Assembly: GCA_964017045.1 (NCBI GenBank) | Contig: OZ024807.1 | Span: 19,513,813-19,577,812 of the forward strand | Origin: Omphiscola glabra | Lineage: Eukaryota > Mollusca > Gastropoda > Lymnaeidae | Direction of reading: 5' to 3' | DNA length: 64,000 nucleotides | Shown here: positions 24,850 to 38,340 of the stretch, piece after piece | Layout of the letters: each line of letters starts with the position of its first letter | Position numbering within the stretch: position 1 is the first letter of the stretch | Made by a program: the position numbers and the translations under genes | The notes under the pieces: generated by a model | Databases searched by the model: none | What the model was told of the DNA's origin: nothing | What the model saw: the letters and a program-made list of their open reading frames with translations, nothing else

Positions 24850-27800
24850 CAAGAGCGAACACTATACTGGAGGGCATGACCTCTTTACCAATCTATTTAT
24901 ATATGATATAATGAGCGCTTGTTTTTGTCAAGTGTTTAGTCTAAACCCCTCATGTCCAAAAAAATAAATGTTTTAGTTGTGACCCTATTATACGAAAGCA
25001 AAAAAACGGGCGAACAAATTTTTTATCAAAACACCAGTTATCACGATACATTTAAAAAAAGTTGGTTTTAACTGAGAAAATTAGGTAATCGATTATTTAG
25101 TACGAAACCATTGAAATCAATTGTATCGAATGTTCGAAATTTCAAGTCATGGCCAGCGCAAGGGTATTTCAATCAGAACATCACCCAAGTTTCTCAGTGC
25201 CCAGCACCTAGCTTATTATACGATTATAGATTAATTAGTGCATAACTTGGTGCATTCTTTCACCTGGGTCCGGGTATTTTGAGATAATACAATAAATAGC
25301 TTCTCATTTCTATAATATATGCCGGGGTTTTATTTAAGTCCTAAAAAGTCCTACACACTATATGCCAGCATTTAAACAATAGGCCTACTGACAGTCTAAC
25401 ACAATAGCTGTGGCTCTTACTTGATTAATAAATTATTTGCCTCGATATAAAGAAAAAAAATCAACTTTGATACCGGAGTTCAGACGTCATGCATCACGCT
25501 CGCTGAGTGTCAGCCTTTTTTCACCACTCGGTACGATTAAAAAAAACATTTGGAGTTTGTGTGGGACCAGTTTAGAAGAAGAAGCATGAAGCACAAAAAA
25601 ATATGTATAATATAATTTATATTAACCTCGCGTGGATGGGAATCGTTAATCTTAGATGAAAACTCGTCTAAAAGAAGACAGACTCTGTTATTAAACCTGG
25701 TAAAGAAGTCCCGTAAGCATATGACAGTACCAGTCGCTTCTTTTTGCAGTGACTTGCGGCCCAGGCACGTCTGTTTGCCACAAAGAGGGGTATATAAAAC
25801 ACATGAAAACGATGATATAACCTTTCACCACAGTCAGGGCAGGATATGTGTTCGTTAGTGGAATAGTCGAATTTTATTTTGCCTTTGAAATTATGAAAAT
25901 CGACCAATTACTGAGTTGTTTGTGCTGATATGTATTTGTTGTTTCCATGGCGCTACCTAGAGCTATTGTTGATGACGGCTTATTTTTAACACCCCTATCC
26001 ATCTCTGAAGAGATAATTCTCTACATGTTAGTATCAATTGTTTAAAATAAAAAAAGTTACATAAAAACGTGCAACCTTATCAAATTTTGGCTTATTTCAA
26101 AATAATGTCTGTGCCACAGGGAACAGTTAGCAACATAATAGTCGATACTGAGGCAATTTATAGCAAAAAGTAGGTCGGTACCAGAAGGCTTAACACATTG
26201 ACAATTCATTCAACACCTGCTTGTCAAATGAAGCTGACGAATTGAGCAACTTTCCTTCGTTTAAAAGAAAATACAGATCAAGTCAAGGCTACTATTCAAA
26301 ACGAAAAATAACATTGCCATCTTCAGGTGTCAAGTACGGAAAACAAACTATTTATTAATATTATTAATACTGCCAGTCCGTTCATATTCATCGTTCATCA
26401 TTTGAAGTCAACACAATGATCGGATTTTAAAAAATCTCTCCTGTTCCTTTGTTTCCCTCCAAGTTCAATCGCGTCAAGTCACAAAAGTGAATCGCACATT
26501 GAGCTACCCAACTAGGCAAGCGATGAAGTCCCGTTAGTTTGCGCTACGCCCTTCCACTCTGCTTCCATGAAGGAAAACACAGGACGATATATTATTAAAT
26601 TTTTGTTTGGGGTTTTCACTTTCACACACTAGGCAATAATAGTAAACTCTTTCTTAACATCTATAGTCCGTCCCCGATCCCGAGGTTCACACTTCACTAA
26701 AATAAACTAAATGAATTTATATATTTATTGGGCGCCCCAGGCACCCTCATGGCCACGGCGCCCTGGGCGAGGGCTCAAGTCGCGCAACCTAAAGGTCGGC
26801 CCTGTGTTATGCCTGTAAATGTATATGGCAAGACTAATACTTTGAGTCAGATAAGGTTTTTAATTGCGTCCCTCATTTTGGTCGAAATCTCTTCTTTTCC
26901 TTAGTTTGAACATTTGAAACTCCTCTTCAAACATATATTTTTCGGTTGAGTGTTAGACTCCGTTTTTTCATATATCGATCACGTGGAGCATATCCCTAAT
27001 ATGGCAGTGGGAACGTTAGTTCTGTCGGGATTCACATATTTTACTGTTATTCTTGGACTTATGTAGCATCTCATGCTCTATTCAATTGGAGTTTAACATA
27101 TTATAAATGAGAAAAATAAAAATTTTAATAGTTGTTCTTAGCGACGAGTTTTTTTACAGAGCCCTTAATTTCAATTTAAGCTAAGTTGTTTTTGAAATAT
27201 ATGTATATATACAAAGTGACCTTTACGATTTACATAATAAAATGATAAGAAAACTATATCACATCTGGTCCTTATGCTAATTTAGTTTTAAGACACTTCT
27301 TGTAAACTTTTATCTTGAAAGACGAATGTTAAAGAATGAATTCCCTCTCAAAATAACAATTTTTTTTGTTGTAGGAAAGATAAACTTTATAATTTATAAG
27401 ATATCAAAACGAACTATTTTAGTAGTTTAGAATGTTTATTTCTGTTATATTTATAAGTAATTATTATTATTATTATTTATTTTTATTTATTTTTATTTCA
27501 TATTCAAATGTTGTTGTTTTGTCTTTGTCTTTTTATAAAGCAGAGAAACGTGTCCTTACCAAACAGGAAAGAGGAAATGTCAGCTAGGAAATGTTTATAA
27601 AGAGGAAGTAAAATACAGAACAAAACAAACTGTATCCTTTCGACCAATGCGAGTTTTACAGCAAACTGATTTACTTCCCGGAAACCGTTCCTAGGAAGAT
27701 ACAACTTTAGATGTCGTTTGCTATTGCAGATTAAACAATAGAAAGAGGTCATTCAAATGCAAGTTTTTGATTTTTTTACATAAACACACGTTTGGTTAAG

Positions 27801-28980
27801 AAAGCCTAATGTATGTCAATGCACTTAAACAATATACACAAATGACTACTTGAAATATATGTGAAAAAAATTTGAAAGACAAATATAACTGATTTTTTTA
27901 AATATTAAAATGGGTTATTTTGAATGACACACAAATTAAGGAAGGATAGAACATCAATTAAGAAAAATCCAAAGCTACCAACCGGAAAGCATTTCATCGA
28001 AATAAAAAGAAACAGCTGAGGATAAGAGAACACATGAATGAAGTACCACTTCCAATTAAAAGTACACATTTGATTTTGTTTCCAGTACAAGACGACTCAT
28101 CTTAAATATTGCACGTTTCGTAGATTATTACTCGCGCTATTGAACCGAGTGTCCTTGTCTAATTAAACTTTTTCTCCGTTTAAAAATAAAAGTGCACATA
28201 TCACTTGACTGATTGAATACTTATATAGCGCTAGCATCCATGCTATTTAATACATGCTCACAGCGCTGCGATTTTCTTACATTTATTTAAAGAAAAAAAA
28301 AAGTCTTTAAATGTTTGCACTTGAAGAGCGGCGTCTTAATTTTTATAAGAGTATTGAAGGATGAATGGAAATTGAACCATTTTGTTTTGTTTATAAAATT
28401 AACTGACTTTTAATTTTTTTAAAATTTATCCTTAAAAAAAACGAAAAAAAAAAAGAACACAAATTTAGTTTGATATGGACACATATTAGATTAAAATGAC
28501 AAAAGTAAATACACATGATGCGCTATTCCCTAAAAATCCAACTCAATTGTTTAAATTTTTCAAGCGAAAGGTACACAATCTTTGAACATATTATTGTTTA
28601 TTTTTTAATATATATATATATATGTAACGTGTGTAAAATTATATATATATATATATTTATGTCACAGGGCAAAGGGAAAAAACAAATAATGTCAGTTGCC
28701 TTTTTTAAAAACGTAATCTATTTTCCCATTTAATAGTATAAACTAAGAAAACTTAGCATTGCTCAAAGAGGGAAAACCAGTGTTGTTATTATGCTTGTCT
28801 GAGTTTTTTCCCTTAAAGTCACGTTACACATTGTATGTCTTGAAAAAAAAATTAATTATACAAATAGATCATTTTGAACAAGTAAATAACAGATTTGTAC
28901 GTAGGATATAAACGTTTCCATTTCATAAAATTTGAATTTTAACTTGGCCTACTTTTCCTTTACAAATATTCTTGCTTTTA
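24850..28980. other. gene-poor stretch with repeat fragments
   Basis: No gene recognised. The minus strand at about 25640-25880 has a CPDCG-containing frame (ISCPDCGERLYHRFHVF) reminiscent of the Cys-His end of some retrotransposon ORFs; this is weak. The interspersed repeat at 26480-26700 pairs with 8075-8280. A GC-rich fragment at 26736-26813 ends in GGTCGGCCCTG, like the right end of the MITE at 9852. TA-rich microsatellites lie near 28605-28660. The remainder is AT-rich with nothing I can name. Confidence 0.5.
26480..26700 (-). repeat. interspersed repeat (pairs with 8075-8280)
   Basis: Reverse-complement counterpart of the repeat at 8075-8280. Shared blocks include GTGAACCTCGGGATCGGG and CATCGCTTGCCTAGTTGGG. 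Divergence is substantial, with several indels. No target duplication was found. Family unknown. Confidence 0.7.
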
Positions 28981-28987
28981 ACGACAG

Positions 28988-29137
28988 GTGACACTTGGAT
29001 TGGAGTCACTCGATGCGGTAAACTTTGTGGTGGCCACCAATCTGAACCCCCCACTTCGCGCCCTGCGACATCTGGACCGACTAATCCTTAACCAGATCTT
29101 AAAGAATCGTTTAAAAAAAAATGCAATCAAGTCCTAA
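28988..29137 (+). CDS. orphan 3'-terminal exon-like ORF (unrecognised)
   Basis: A pyrimidine-rich tract and an AG at 28986-28987 precede a 49-codon frame ending TAA at 29135-29137. The composition is far GC-richer than its surroundings, and part of the peptide reads LNPPLRALRHLDRLILNQIL. An A-rich stretch follows. I do not recognise the protein and found no credible upstream exon. It could be a last exon of a plus-strand gene, a gene remnant, or a retroelement tail. Confidence 0.25.
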   Translation: MTLGLESLDAVNFVVATNLNPPLRALRHLDRLILNQILKNRLKKNAIKS

Positions 29138-29722
29138 ATAAAAAAAAAAAAAGTAGAAAACATTTAATTTGAGGTAATGACATTTTAAAACAAAACCTCT
29201 TATCATTTAAAAGAAAAATGTAGACCTACATTGACGATTTTTACTTCTTTTATCCTAAAAGATGTTAACAGCCTAATCACAGCATAGAGAACAAATCTCT
29301 TCATCAGTATCACATTCATTTGAGAATCACTCTCAAGACTAGTAAGCCTACACTCGAAAAAACATATCTTTATTAATTTCAGGTTTAAAAAGAAAGCTCC
29401 ACTCGCATGAAAGGAAATTAGTAAAAACACAGTAAGTTTTTTACTCATTTCCTATTGTGCTAACCTGATTGCAGTCTCCCTTATTATTACTCGTATGAAG
29501 CTATAGACACAAATATTGTGAAAAAAAAAATTGCATGAACAAATAGTGCTTTGGGATAGATCTCCATCAGAGTCCCATTTACTTGTGAATTTGAAAAGTT
29601 CTGCTAGTCTTTGGTTTCGTCGAGAATTATTATATGCTACCTTCATGCGCTTTCATAGTTTGTGTGCTTCAATTAATACTTAACTTATACCAGATAACAG
29701 AACAAAAAGTGGTCAGCTTGAC

Positions 29723-29860
29723 CAGTGGCGTAACAACGGCATGGCATTGGGGCAGTTCTAAAGGGCGCCGCTAAATCAATAATTTTTAAATTCTTATTTA
29801 AATATCAAGGGCGCCAAAAATAAATAAGCCAAGAGCTTCAAAAACACAGTTACGCCTCTG
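29723..29860. mobile_element. hAT-type MITE with perfect 8-bp TSD
   Basis: The ends are CAGTGGCGTAAC and GTTACGCCTCTG. The target site AGCTTGAC occurs exactly at 29715-29722 and 29861-29868. The interior shares the CATTGGGGCAGTT and GGGCGCC blocks with the element at 2056-2207, so the two are one family. The intact target duplication suggests a younger insertion. Confidence 0.9.
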
Positions 29861-29939
29861 AGCTTGACAATGAACATCATGGAAGCATAGTCGCAAACTT
29901 GAACTTTGCACAATATTATGAACTTGATTTAGGAGGGTG

Positions 29940-30400
29940 ATTGTTTGTGTATGAAAGTTGTTGATCGTGAGTTTATGATTGGTTTTGTGCAGGGGCAATT
30001 TTGATTGGTCGGGTTATGTAAGGTGAGTTCGTGGAGTTAGTTCATTGAGTTCAGTTTTGTCATTATATTTTTGTTATCAATCTAGTAATGTGCAGTTCTT
30101 TTTAGTCAATGATATAATAGTTGTTTTGTTAGTTGGAGGACTTTAAGGAGAACGTTTTGTGTACCGCTGGTTGATGCGATATAATCCTGAAAATAAATAA
30201 TTGTTAGACTAACTTTCATTAACGTTGTTGTTGCTCTTAAGTGAGGACCAAGTGTGGCTGTGTTGCAGTGAAGTTAGACAACGGTGCTAGTGCTATAATA
30301 ACGATCGTAATATTCGACAGACTGACCGTCCTTGAGAAAGCAGGTCGTACATTTGTGTCCAGTCCATAATTTCAAGAGTTTTCTGAAGCGAACACGACAC
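29940..30400 (+). mobile_element. possible LTR-retroelement remnant
   Basis: The stretch has an LTR-like look (an AATAAATAATTG block before GTTAGACTAAC). A short plus-strand frame just after it contains VKLDNGASAIITIVIFDRL, which vaguely resembles the DTGAS region of retroviral-type proteases. There is no second LTR, primer-binding site or gag/RT frame. Weak support only. Confidence 0.2.
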
Positions 30401-30544
30401 ACACTTAAGCCAAAGCCACTGATATTATTGAAAACAGCATTAGACGCCGTGGTGGCACACCATTCTAGTGGCACTCTGTTGTGGCGGCACTCTTTTCTGG
30501 TGGCACTCGGTTATGATGGCATTTTGGTCTTGCATTTAATTTAG

Positions 30545-33490
30545 ATTTGTTAAGAACGGACTTCAGCGAGGTCTTTCGAACTTGCAATTTTCCATTATCT
30601 ATCATCTCCAAATGAGGGTCTCACCCGGTGCGGTCCGCTCCCCCACCCCTCAAAAAAATATAAAAAGAAATAACAAACAAAACATCTTAAATACAACTAA
30701 TTTTTTTTTTGCTGACAAAAACAAAATTAATATCAAGATATACTAAATGTTCACATTTTATTTGTAAAGTCAATTAGGATAAATGTGAGAAATACTACAG
30801 AAACTACATTTTATACTGAACAAAAAATTTGTTGCATTTATTTTCACTGTAATAAATAGAAACGTCCCATTAAAATTAAAAAAAAAAAAAAAAATTAAAA
30901 TGTATTAAAAAAACTCAATGAATATCTTTGCTAGCTGTCTTCAATTTTGAAAACGATACACTGTTAATTAGTTTTAATAAAGTTAAATATATTTTATATT
31001 GCTGACAAATATAGGTATTGATGTAGCCACTATCAAGATTGGAATTATTAAGACAACTGACTAAGTACCCCCTTCAAAAATATTAAAGTCGTTCATATTT
31101 GTGTTTTAACTTCCTGGATTAAAGAACACAAAACTACTCTACATGGCAGTCAAAAATTCTGATTTAATTTTTTTTTTCAAATGTTTAATATTAATTATTA
31201 ATGGATAGTGTTTTTTTGTTTTTTTTTAAAAATTCATTTTATATAACGTAAATGAAATGTCAATTGTACTACATGGGATATGTATCTTTGTTTTCCCTAA
31301 AAGAGCAAAACTGTTTCTTTTGATTTCTGACACATCACTACTAAGTGGTACATGGTTCAAATGAATAATTTTGACAACTACGTCCGCCCCGCACCCAAAA
31401 AAAAAACAAAAAAAAACACACACACAAAATAAAGAAAAATTAACATAAACTAATGAAAAAAAGATTAAGGACCCCTGCTGTCAACTGGTGTGAAGTTACC
31501 CTTTGTTACTAACTGAGGGGGATAAGTATAGCCTATATGGAAAGAGTGGAGAAAGTTTATGATTTCTCTAACATTTAGGAGAAGCCGCCATTTTAAATAT
31601 AACAAATGACCTTTGATTATTTAACGCGCTTAATATGACTACACATTTATTGACGTGAGATTCTTTACAATTTCTATTTCAAAACTGGTTGTTTATAAAT
31701 GATAGTGTGCAGACATTTTACTTATTTCAACACTGTTAACTTTAATTTATATATATACATTTTTGTGCGGCTTGGACAAGGGGGATATTAATATTTGTAT
31801 AGAGATTTTACATCACATGCACGTTTTGACCAACAACAAGATTATGAGCTTTGGCAACGTTTTTAAATATTTAAAAAAAAATGATTGTCTTTTATCGAAT
31901 AAGTAATTGTTATTAGCATTGGAGGGTTGTATTTGATTTAATTATTAATATGAATATCATTATTAAAGCGTTCGTATGTAGCACAAGACCCCAGACTAGG
32001 GGCTGGCTCATCTCGCTTCACATACAAATTAGCAGTTACGGAAAAGTATAAATATAAACCATTATTAACAAAAAAGTTTAATACTGATTTTATACATTTA
32101 CAAATTGCAATATAATTTCGATTACATTTTATGAAAGGATATTTTCGATATCTGACTATATCATTTGGAAAATGAATTATTTTTATTTATTTTAAACTAT
32201 ATAATACATAGCACGCACTGTCATAAAAAATATGCTGCTTGATTATGCCAACAAAAAAAAATATATAAATAATGTAGAGAATGCAAAATGCATGCACTTC
32301 ACCAGTGCAAAAAAAATGCTGTTTAACCCCTAATGGAGTTTTGCTATTTCTCACTATGGTGCTGAAAGTTGTGCACGTTTTTTTTATAGCTCTTGAAATC
32401 GCAAGAGGGCGCTAAGCATTTATTTAGACGTTAATTTACGTTTTAAAAATACTTTATAACCAAGTGTTACGCTGTTAAATGTGTAAAGCATTTAATTAAA
32501 ACAGAGTATTAATATCAAATCTGAACAGTATATTTTGTTCATAAATAAAGACGATAAAATGTAAATCTATATTTGAGAACGTTGCGCATAGTGTTGTTAA
32601 CTGCGTCATTTTGACGTTAATTGACAAAGACGTCAAATACACACAGTTTCTGATTACTGGAAACATTTGCTGATGGTAATAAAATTAATTTGCATTAAGG
32701 GGAATAAGATCATTAAAAAGCAAGAGGAAAACATGTTTTACATTTTTTTGTAAATTTACTGAAGCGAAAAATTGGTAATCTTGGAGTAAAATAATTTCCA
32801 AGCCAATTTGAGCTAGGAGAGAAAATTAATATTCAAGATCTGGTCTTACTTTGCGACCATTTTGATATCCTGCATACTATAGACTCTGTAGTGTCGTGAT
32901 TTTCTATATATATATATTTGACGAATTGTGTGAAACATCGTTTTTCATATTTTCAGCAGTTGTTATGAAGAGGAAAATGGTTAAATAAGCACACAAACAT
33001 AGGTTTGAGGAGAAACCCATTATTAGGAATTGGTACCAAGTGTTTTGAAATGTATGTTGAAATGGTTTAACTACGGTCATCCAACTTAGCTCCTGATCAT
33101 GTAACAGCAAAACAATGTGAACACTGTAAATGATGTATCCGAGTACTTATATATATATTTTGAAAATTAATGTTAAATTACATACTATAGCGTCATGATG
33201 AGAGAGGAATATACTATGTATAAATTATGTACACGGGAAACTGTGATGTCATTGTCGTACCAAATAATTATACTCTTTGTGAAATAAAAGAATATGAAAA
33301 AAGAATTCCAAAGAAAAACGTTTATCAGTTCGATTGGTATGCTGTTCAAAATGATATTTTAAAAAAATATATTTTATTGCTGTGAAGTGATGCAATATCT
33401 AATACTCATTGTATATTATATAACACACAGCGCGATTTCTCCTTCACATTACTTGATAACTTTAGCAATGAATATCATTTAAATCATTCA
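30545..33490. other. intergenic, no gene recognised
   Basis: AT-rich DNA with homopolymer runs. Nothing coding is supported. A short GC-rich snippet at about 31980-32020 (AAGACCCCAGACTAGGGGC) is similar to one at 15055-15090. Confidence 0.5.
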
Positions 33491-33497
33491 TTTAACT

Positions 33498-33579
33498 CAG
33501 CGGTTCTTTGGTTGGGTGCCGCCACACAAAAAGTAACTTTATTAAAGGGTCGCGGTATTAGGAAGGTTGAGAAACACAG
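33498..33579 (+). mobile_element. internally deleted SPIN-like element
   Basis: Starts CAGCGGTTCTTTGGTTGGG and ends GGTTGAGAAACACAG, with the ATTAAAGGGTCGCGG block just before the right end. Only about 82 bp remain. Flanks ATTTAACT and ATTTAAGC agree at 6 of 8 positions, compatible with a hAT target duplication. Confidence 0.7.
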
Positions 33580-34214
33580 ATTTAAGCTCATTTTCAGCTT
33601 CACAGAACAAAACTGATATTTAGATCAAATCTTTCTTATATGGAAGTGTTTACCAAGGCATTCGTCTAAAAGTTTTCTCAATAAAGTATCAATGAAATAC
33701 AAACAAATGCACTGGTATGGTAATTTATTCATTATCTTAAATGAATTATTCCTTAATTGCCTGCAGGTTTGTTGTTTTTTTTTTTTGGGTGACAAGAAAT
33801 TAAATGTAGAATCACAAAGATTTATATTTACAAAGTACAAATGCATGTATAAAATGTCAGTAAAATCTAATAAAATGGTAACAGCAACATAACGCTATAG
33901 ACTATGACATTATTTTTAGATCACGTCGCACTGTTTATTTCTTTAAAACAAGTGATTATACAAATTGTTCTCTTTGAAACGAGTCGTAAACATACTTTTT
34001 TAAATTTGCATCTTAGGAATCATTTTATTTTTCATTTCACAGCCAGAACAGGAGCAGTATCATCATTTTCCTCATTGAGAAACAATACAGGAGAACGGTG
34101 ATACATATCAAAGTATTATATTAGACAATATTTCCCCGAATGGCGGCCCTCGAGCACTAAGCACATCACCTCACATATAATTTTAATATTATTTTTAGTG
34201 TTAAAACATGTCAT

Positions 34215-34660
34215 ATCTCCCAAAATGCGTCGACTTCTGAAGAAATTACCTCTGCACATACAATCCTCATCCGCTCGTCACTGTGCACATGCAATGTTCC
34301 AGCAGACTGGAACATAGCGCATGTCAACTCCTATCTACAAGAAAGGGGAGCATTCGTCCGATATCCCACACCAGCGTGGTATTCAAACTGTTGGAGCACA
34401 TAATCGTAAGCGAAGTCTTGAAGCATCTTGAAAGCCAAAATATACTGAATGACTATAAACATGGCTTTCAATGAGGAAATGATTTACAAGATAAATAATG
34501 GGCTAGTCTACTGCTCTGGCATGAAACAGGAACTCGTCCCTATCCCCCATCGAGGCCATGACAGGCAGTTCCGGCTCATACCAGCGAGAAGCCAGTATAG
34601 GAACTGCTCATTCCTGCCTAAGACAATCAGGGACTGCAACACTTACAAAAGGAACAGTTG
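34215..34660 (+). mobile_element. LINE reverse-transcriptase relic (CR1/Jockey-like)
   Basis: Across shifting frames the plus strand reads an RT segment: an ADWNIAH-like start, a PIYKKGEHSSD-like block with frameshifts, then SVVFKLLEHIIVSEVLKHLE and SQNILNDYKHGF. It then jumps to a C-terminal piece, YRNCSFLPKTIRDCN, which usually ends such ORFs. The catalytic middle is missing. A dead, internally deleted copy. Confidence 0.75.
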
Positions 34661-35129
34661 AGTTGACAACACTTGACATATTTGCTTCTATTGCCTCATG
34701 ATTTCAAAACTCCAGTTCATGATACACTGTCTGAGTAGCCTTTGCAACCCTTGAACTATTATCTTTAACGCCAGTCACAGAAACATTGTGAATCTCCGCT
34801 ACATGCATAGGAGACAGAATAATCAATACATTGATTTGGGGCCCCTAATATATAGAAGAATAAGAAGTAGAATAAATAACTGTTTTAAAGAGACCGTTGA
34901 ACCCATTGAAATACGTGCTAAATTGATTCAACCATCTGATAATGCTACATCACTTGTTTCTCATAATTGTCTTAAAGGATAATGGAGTTGGAGCGATCAA
35001 TATGTTGTCTTTATTGCGAGAACCTGCATATCTTCTATAAAGTGACTATGATAGTAAATCGATTCCTATCGATTTGAAGTAATAAGCTAACCCCCCCCCC
35101 CCCCCCCAAATAGCATTAAATAAATCCAA

Positions 35130-35219
35130 AGGTCCATGGTGCATGAGAAACGTGTCCACAGTTCTGTCGTGCATAGGAAACTTGTCCACAGGTCCGTGGT
35201 GCATGGAAACGTGTCCAAC
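35130..35219. repeat. 30-bp tandem repeat, 3 copies
   Basis: Three diverged units of about 30 bp, each with a GTGCATG or GTGCATA block followed by GAAACKTGTCCA. A poly-C tract of about 17 bases precedes it at 35091-35107. Confidence 0.8.
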
Positions 35220-35693
35220 GGTCAGCCAATCATACACTTTATAAAAATACGGCGTTAGACCAACACATACTTAACTAATCAGAAATGTTTCAATTTTTTT
35301 TTCGTTAAAAAATGGAATAATTGTTTTAAATTAATTTTGTTTATTTAAATTTCACGAGTAAGCATGGATAACGTTTTTAAAAAATTCTTCATGAATATAC
35401 CTAAAAACCTTTGCTTAAGTAATATATCAAGTGAGTTGAAAAATTTCAATAAATTACACAACAAATAAGTCTTTAAAAAAAAAAAAAAAGCATTGAGTAT
35501 ATTCAAGGTCCATCATAAGAAAACATAACTGATAGACTACTGAAACTATAATGAATGGTCATATTTAAATTTTTGGATATGATTCTATGATCTATGTACT
35601 TCTATCTTGTTTTCAATATTGATAGATCATTTATTTAAAGATGATTATTTGAATATAATTATTCTACTTTAAAAATGTCACTAGTATACTTAC

Positions 35694-36246
35694 AAAACAC
35701 ACGGTGAAAGCATTCATATTTGTCCAAAGTACTAACGTTGAAACCAAACATGTGAATTATGAGGCCGCTCTTCCTTGTTTGATCTTTTCTTGATACATTA
35801 TATAATGAAACTTCAAGAATATTCTTTTCTTTTGCGAAACTACCATAGCCTATACTAGTTGTATCGTTGCTAACGTGTTCTCTATTAATATTCAGAAATG
35901 GGATGATTTCTATGGAATAGGGCTGTGTAATTCTTGTCAGATTAATTCGTATTTCGTAACTTGTGTCTTCTTCAGCAGGTTCACAGTTAACAATCACACT
36001 TTCTGAAAATAGATTTAATATTGCAATAATACATGCAATACCCAACATTATATCAATATAAAATATTATCACCGGTTGTGAGTTTTTCTATGTTTGGAAG
36101 AATTTGAGAGTTACTTTATTCTTAACATTAAATTATAAACATTCAATTCGAATGTACATGCATCATGGCTTAAAAACCTACTCACCACACACAGTTATGC
36201 CAAGTGTGAAACCAACAATAACAGTGACCAAAGGCAGAGTATTCAT
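35694..36246 (-). pseudogene. 5' part of a third receptor: signal exon plus first domain exon
   Basis: The signal exon 36186-36246 (MNTLPLVTVIVGFTLGITVC) has a GTGAGT donor. Exon 2 at 35694-36002 has a CAG acceptor and a GTAAGT donor, in phase 1-1 as in both receptors. Its protein is a clear paralogue of the first ectodomain unit: CEPAEEDTSY matches CEAAEEGTSH and CNLAEEGKEY, followed by an LYNVSRK block and a closing KYECF. I found no counterpart of the next exon, the membrane exon or the tail between here and 24771. It is therefore a truncated duplicate or an alternative 5' cassette. The frames and splice sites are undamaged, which is unusual for a long-dead fragment. Confidence 0.8.
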
Positions 36247-38340
36247 TCTTTAAAACAACTTAATCATTAAAACAATATAGCAAAATATAACTCTTAAGCA
36301 TTTACAAAAAATTCTTTAAGCAAAGTCTCAAATAATTTTTTTTTTGCATATCCGAACATATTTTGCATTAGAAACAATAAATATGTTCAACGATTTTTTT
36401 TTTAAATCACAAACCCTTCCATTAAGTGACTAGACCCATCTTAAATTCATATTTGATGTGTCTGTAAATAACATGACTGAACAATTATAAAATTGTTGAT
36501 ACAATTCACACATAAGCAGCTCATATATGGCGTTTTCCATTTTTAGTCTTGGGCAAAACCAATTTAACTACAACGCCCTTGTGATGCTGTATTAGTCATA
36601 TGTATCAAAGCACTTCACAGTCAATATAATATGTCGGCTCTACTAAAACGTCTAGAGAAGCTACATTTTTCACCAAATGTTTTAGTGCATAGCGTACTTA
36701 CATTAATAAACGAATTTCTTCTTTGTAAAAAAAAATGAAAAATCTACTTTAATGTGATGCTTTCAAAAATTAAATTTAAAGACTGGATTTTCACAAATTA
36801 CTCCCCTCTGCTAATGTATTTTTAAATTACCTTCCTAAAATAGCTTCTGTTTTTTCTAGCTAAACTTATGAATTAACCTGATACAAAAGTAATGTAAAGT
36901 CTTTATAAAAGAAATAGTGTACATTAAATCAAAGTTACTTTTTTTAAATATTAATTTTTTGAATTTGTGTTGTCTAAATACATTTATATATTTTATGTAT
37001 TTACAGAACTAAAGTTTCAGTGACAAAAACCTGGCTAAGTATTGGTTCATTTAATGGATCGCAACAACTGTGGAGTCATTGGTTCTTATTCATTTACAAA
37101 AAAAAGGCATATATCATTTTAATTTTTTTTTAAAATTAATTATGCTAAGCTTTACTGAATGATGCAATAAATTTACATTTGTAACATTAAGAAAAACGTA
37201 ATAAAGGCATGATATATTTTAAATTATAAACAATTGTATTCTTGTGTATTTTAACAAAATACTGACCATTAGACATTTGAAAATGATCTTACCGCTTTGA
37301 ATATTAACGCTAAAATAGATGCAAGCATAATCAGAGACGGCAATAGGATTTGGGTTTAAGAAATATTCATTTTAAAATAAATGTACTTCGTAAATTGTTT
37401 TGCTGTAGCACTTTGAAAATGTTTTTCAGTAACATTTTTGCTTTGTATATTTGGGCATATCAGCAAACTACTTCTCTGTGTCAAATGTAGACATAAAAGA
37501 AAATATATTAACTATCAAAACAATCGTGCGAATAGTAAGAATTTAAATTACGTATGACTTATTTGCATAAATATCTTTAAGGAAAACATCGGTCGCATTA
37601 AGATATTTTTTTTTAAAGTGTTTTTCAAATAGTCAAAAGTCTTAATGAAGTACTTTATATAGACAATTCAGATGGCAATAAAAGGAATACACTAATTTTT
37701 TTTTTAATTGTGAAATATCTACATGTGCTAAATGGTCAATTAACTTTGATTTGGAATAAATTATATTTACTTCCCTTTAAAATGTAAGATATTTATATGA
37801 TAGTTGTATTCCCCTTACAATTTAAAATTTTTAATTTCAAATTGAAAAGTAGATGTTACTTTTTTTTTCCTTGAGTCCTGCAGTAGGTATATTTAAGGCT
37901 TAGATATGACATATCAAAGTAAGTGTGCGTATCAATTAAGATTGTCAAGCATGTTATAAGATTGATGAACAAAGTAATTGCTGGCAAACATGACGAGAAA
38001 GGAATCGTTAGATTGGTGTGTGTACTTTTATGTGTAAAAGGACTACGTCAAATTGGGAGCCACATAACAATTGTGTGTTCTTTTTGACCTGCAATTTATG
38101 TGTGACTTCTCTGGTTTATTTGATAGTTTATAAAATACAATTCAAATGAAAGCACGTAATTATGCAAGTAAACATGGACTTTTTTATAGGATATGTGTGT
38201 TCTATGATCCCCAAAAATAAATACTTCTACTAATTATCAGCTAATAGTATGGTTATCTGAAGAAAAAAAATAACAATGTAAGTACTTTTTTCAGATGGAA
38301 AGTCAAAGATTTTACAATGAACTCACTACACTAAAGGGTT
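36247..38340. other. intergenic, no gene recognised
   Basis: Upstream flank of the truncated receptor. AT-rich with many A and T runs. No ORF, RNA gene or repeat that I can name. Confidence 0.5.

Noticed and set aside
28605..28660. TA-rich runs as regulatory elements
   Set aside because: Simple microsatellite sequence, common throughout this AT-rich window.
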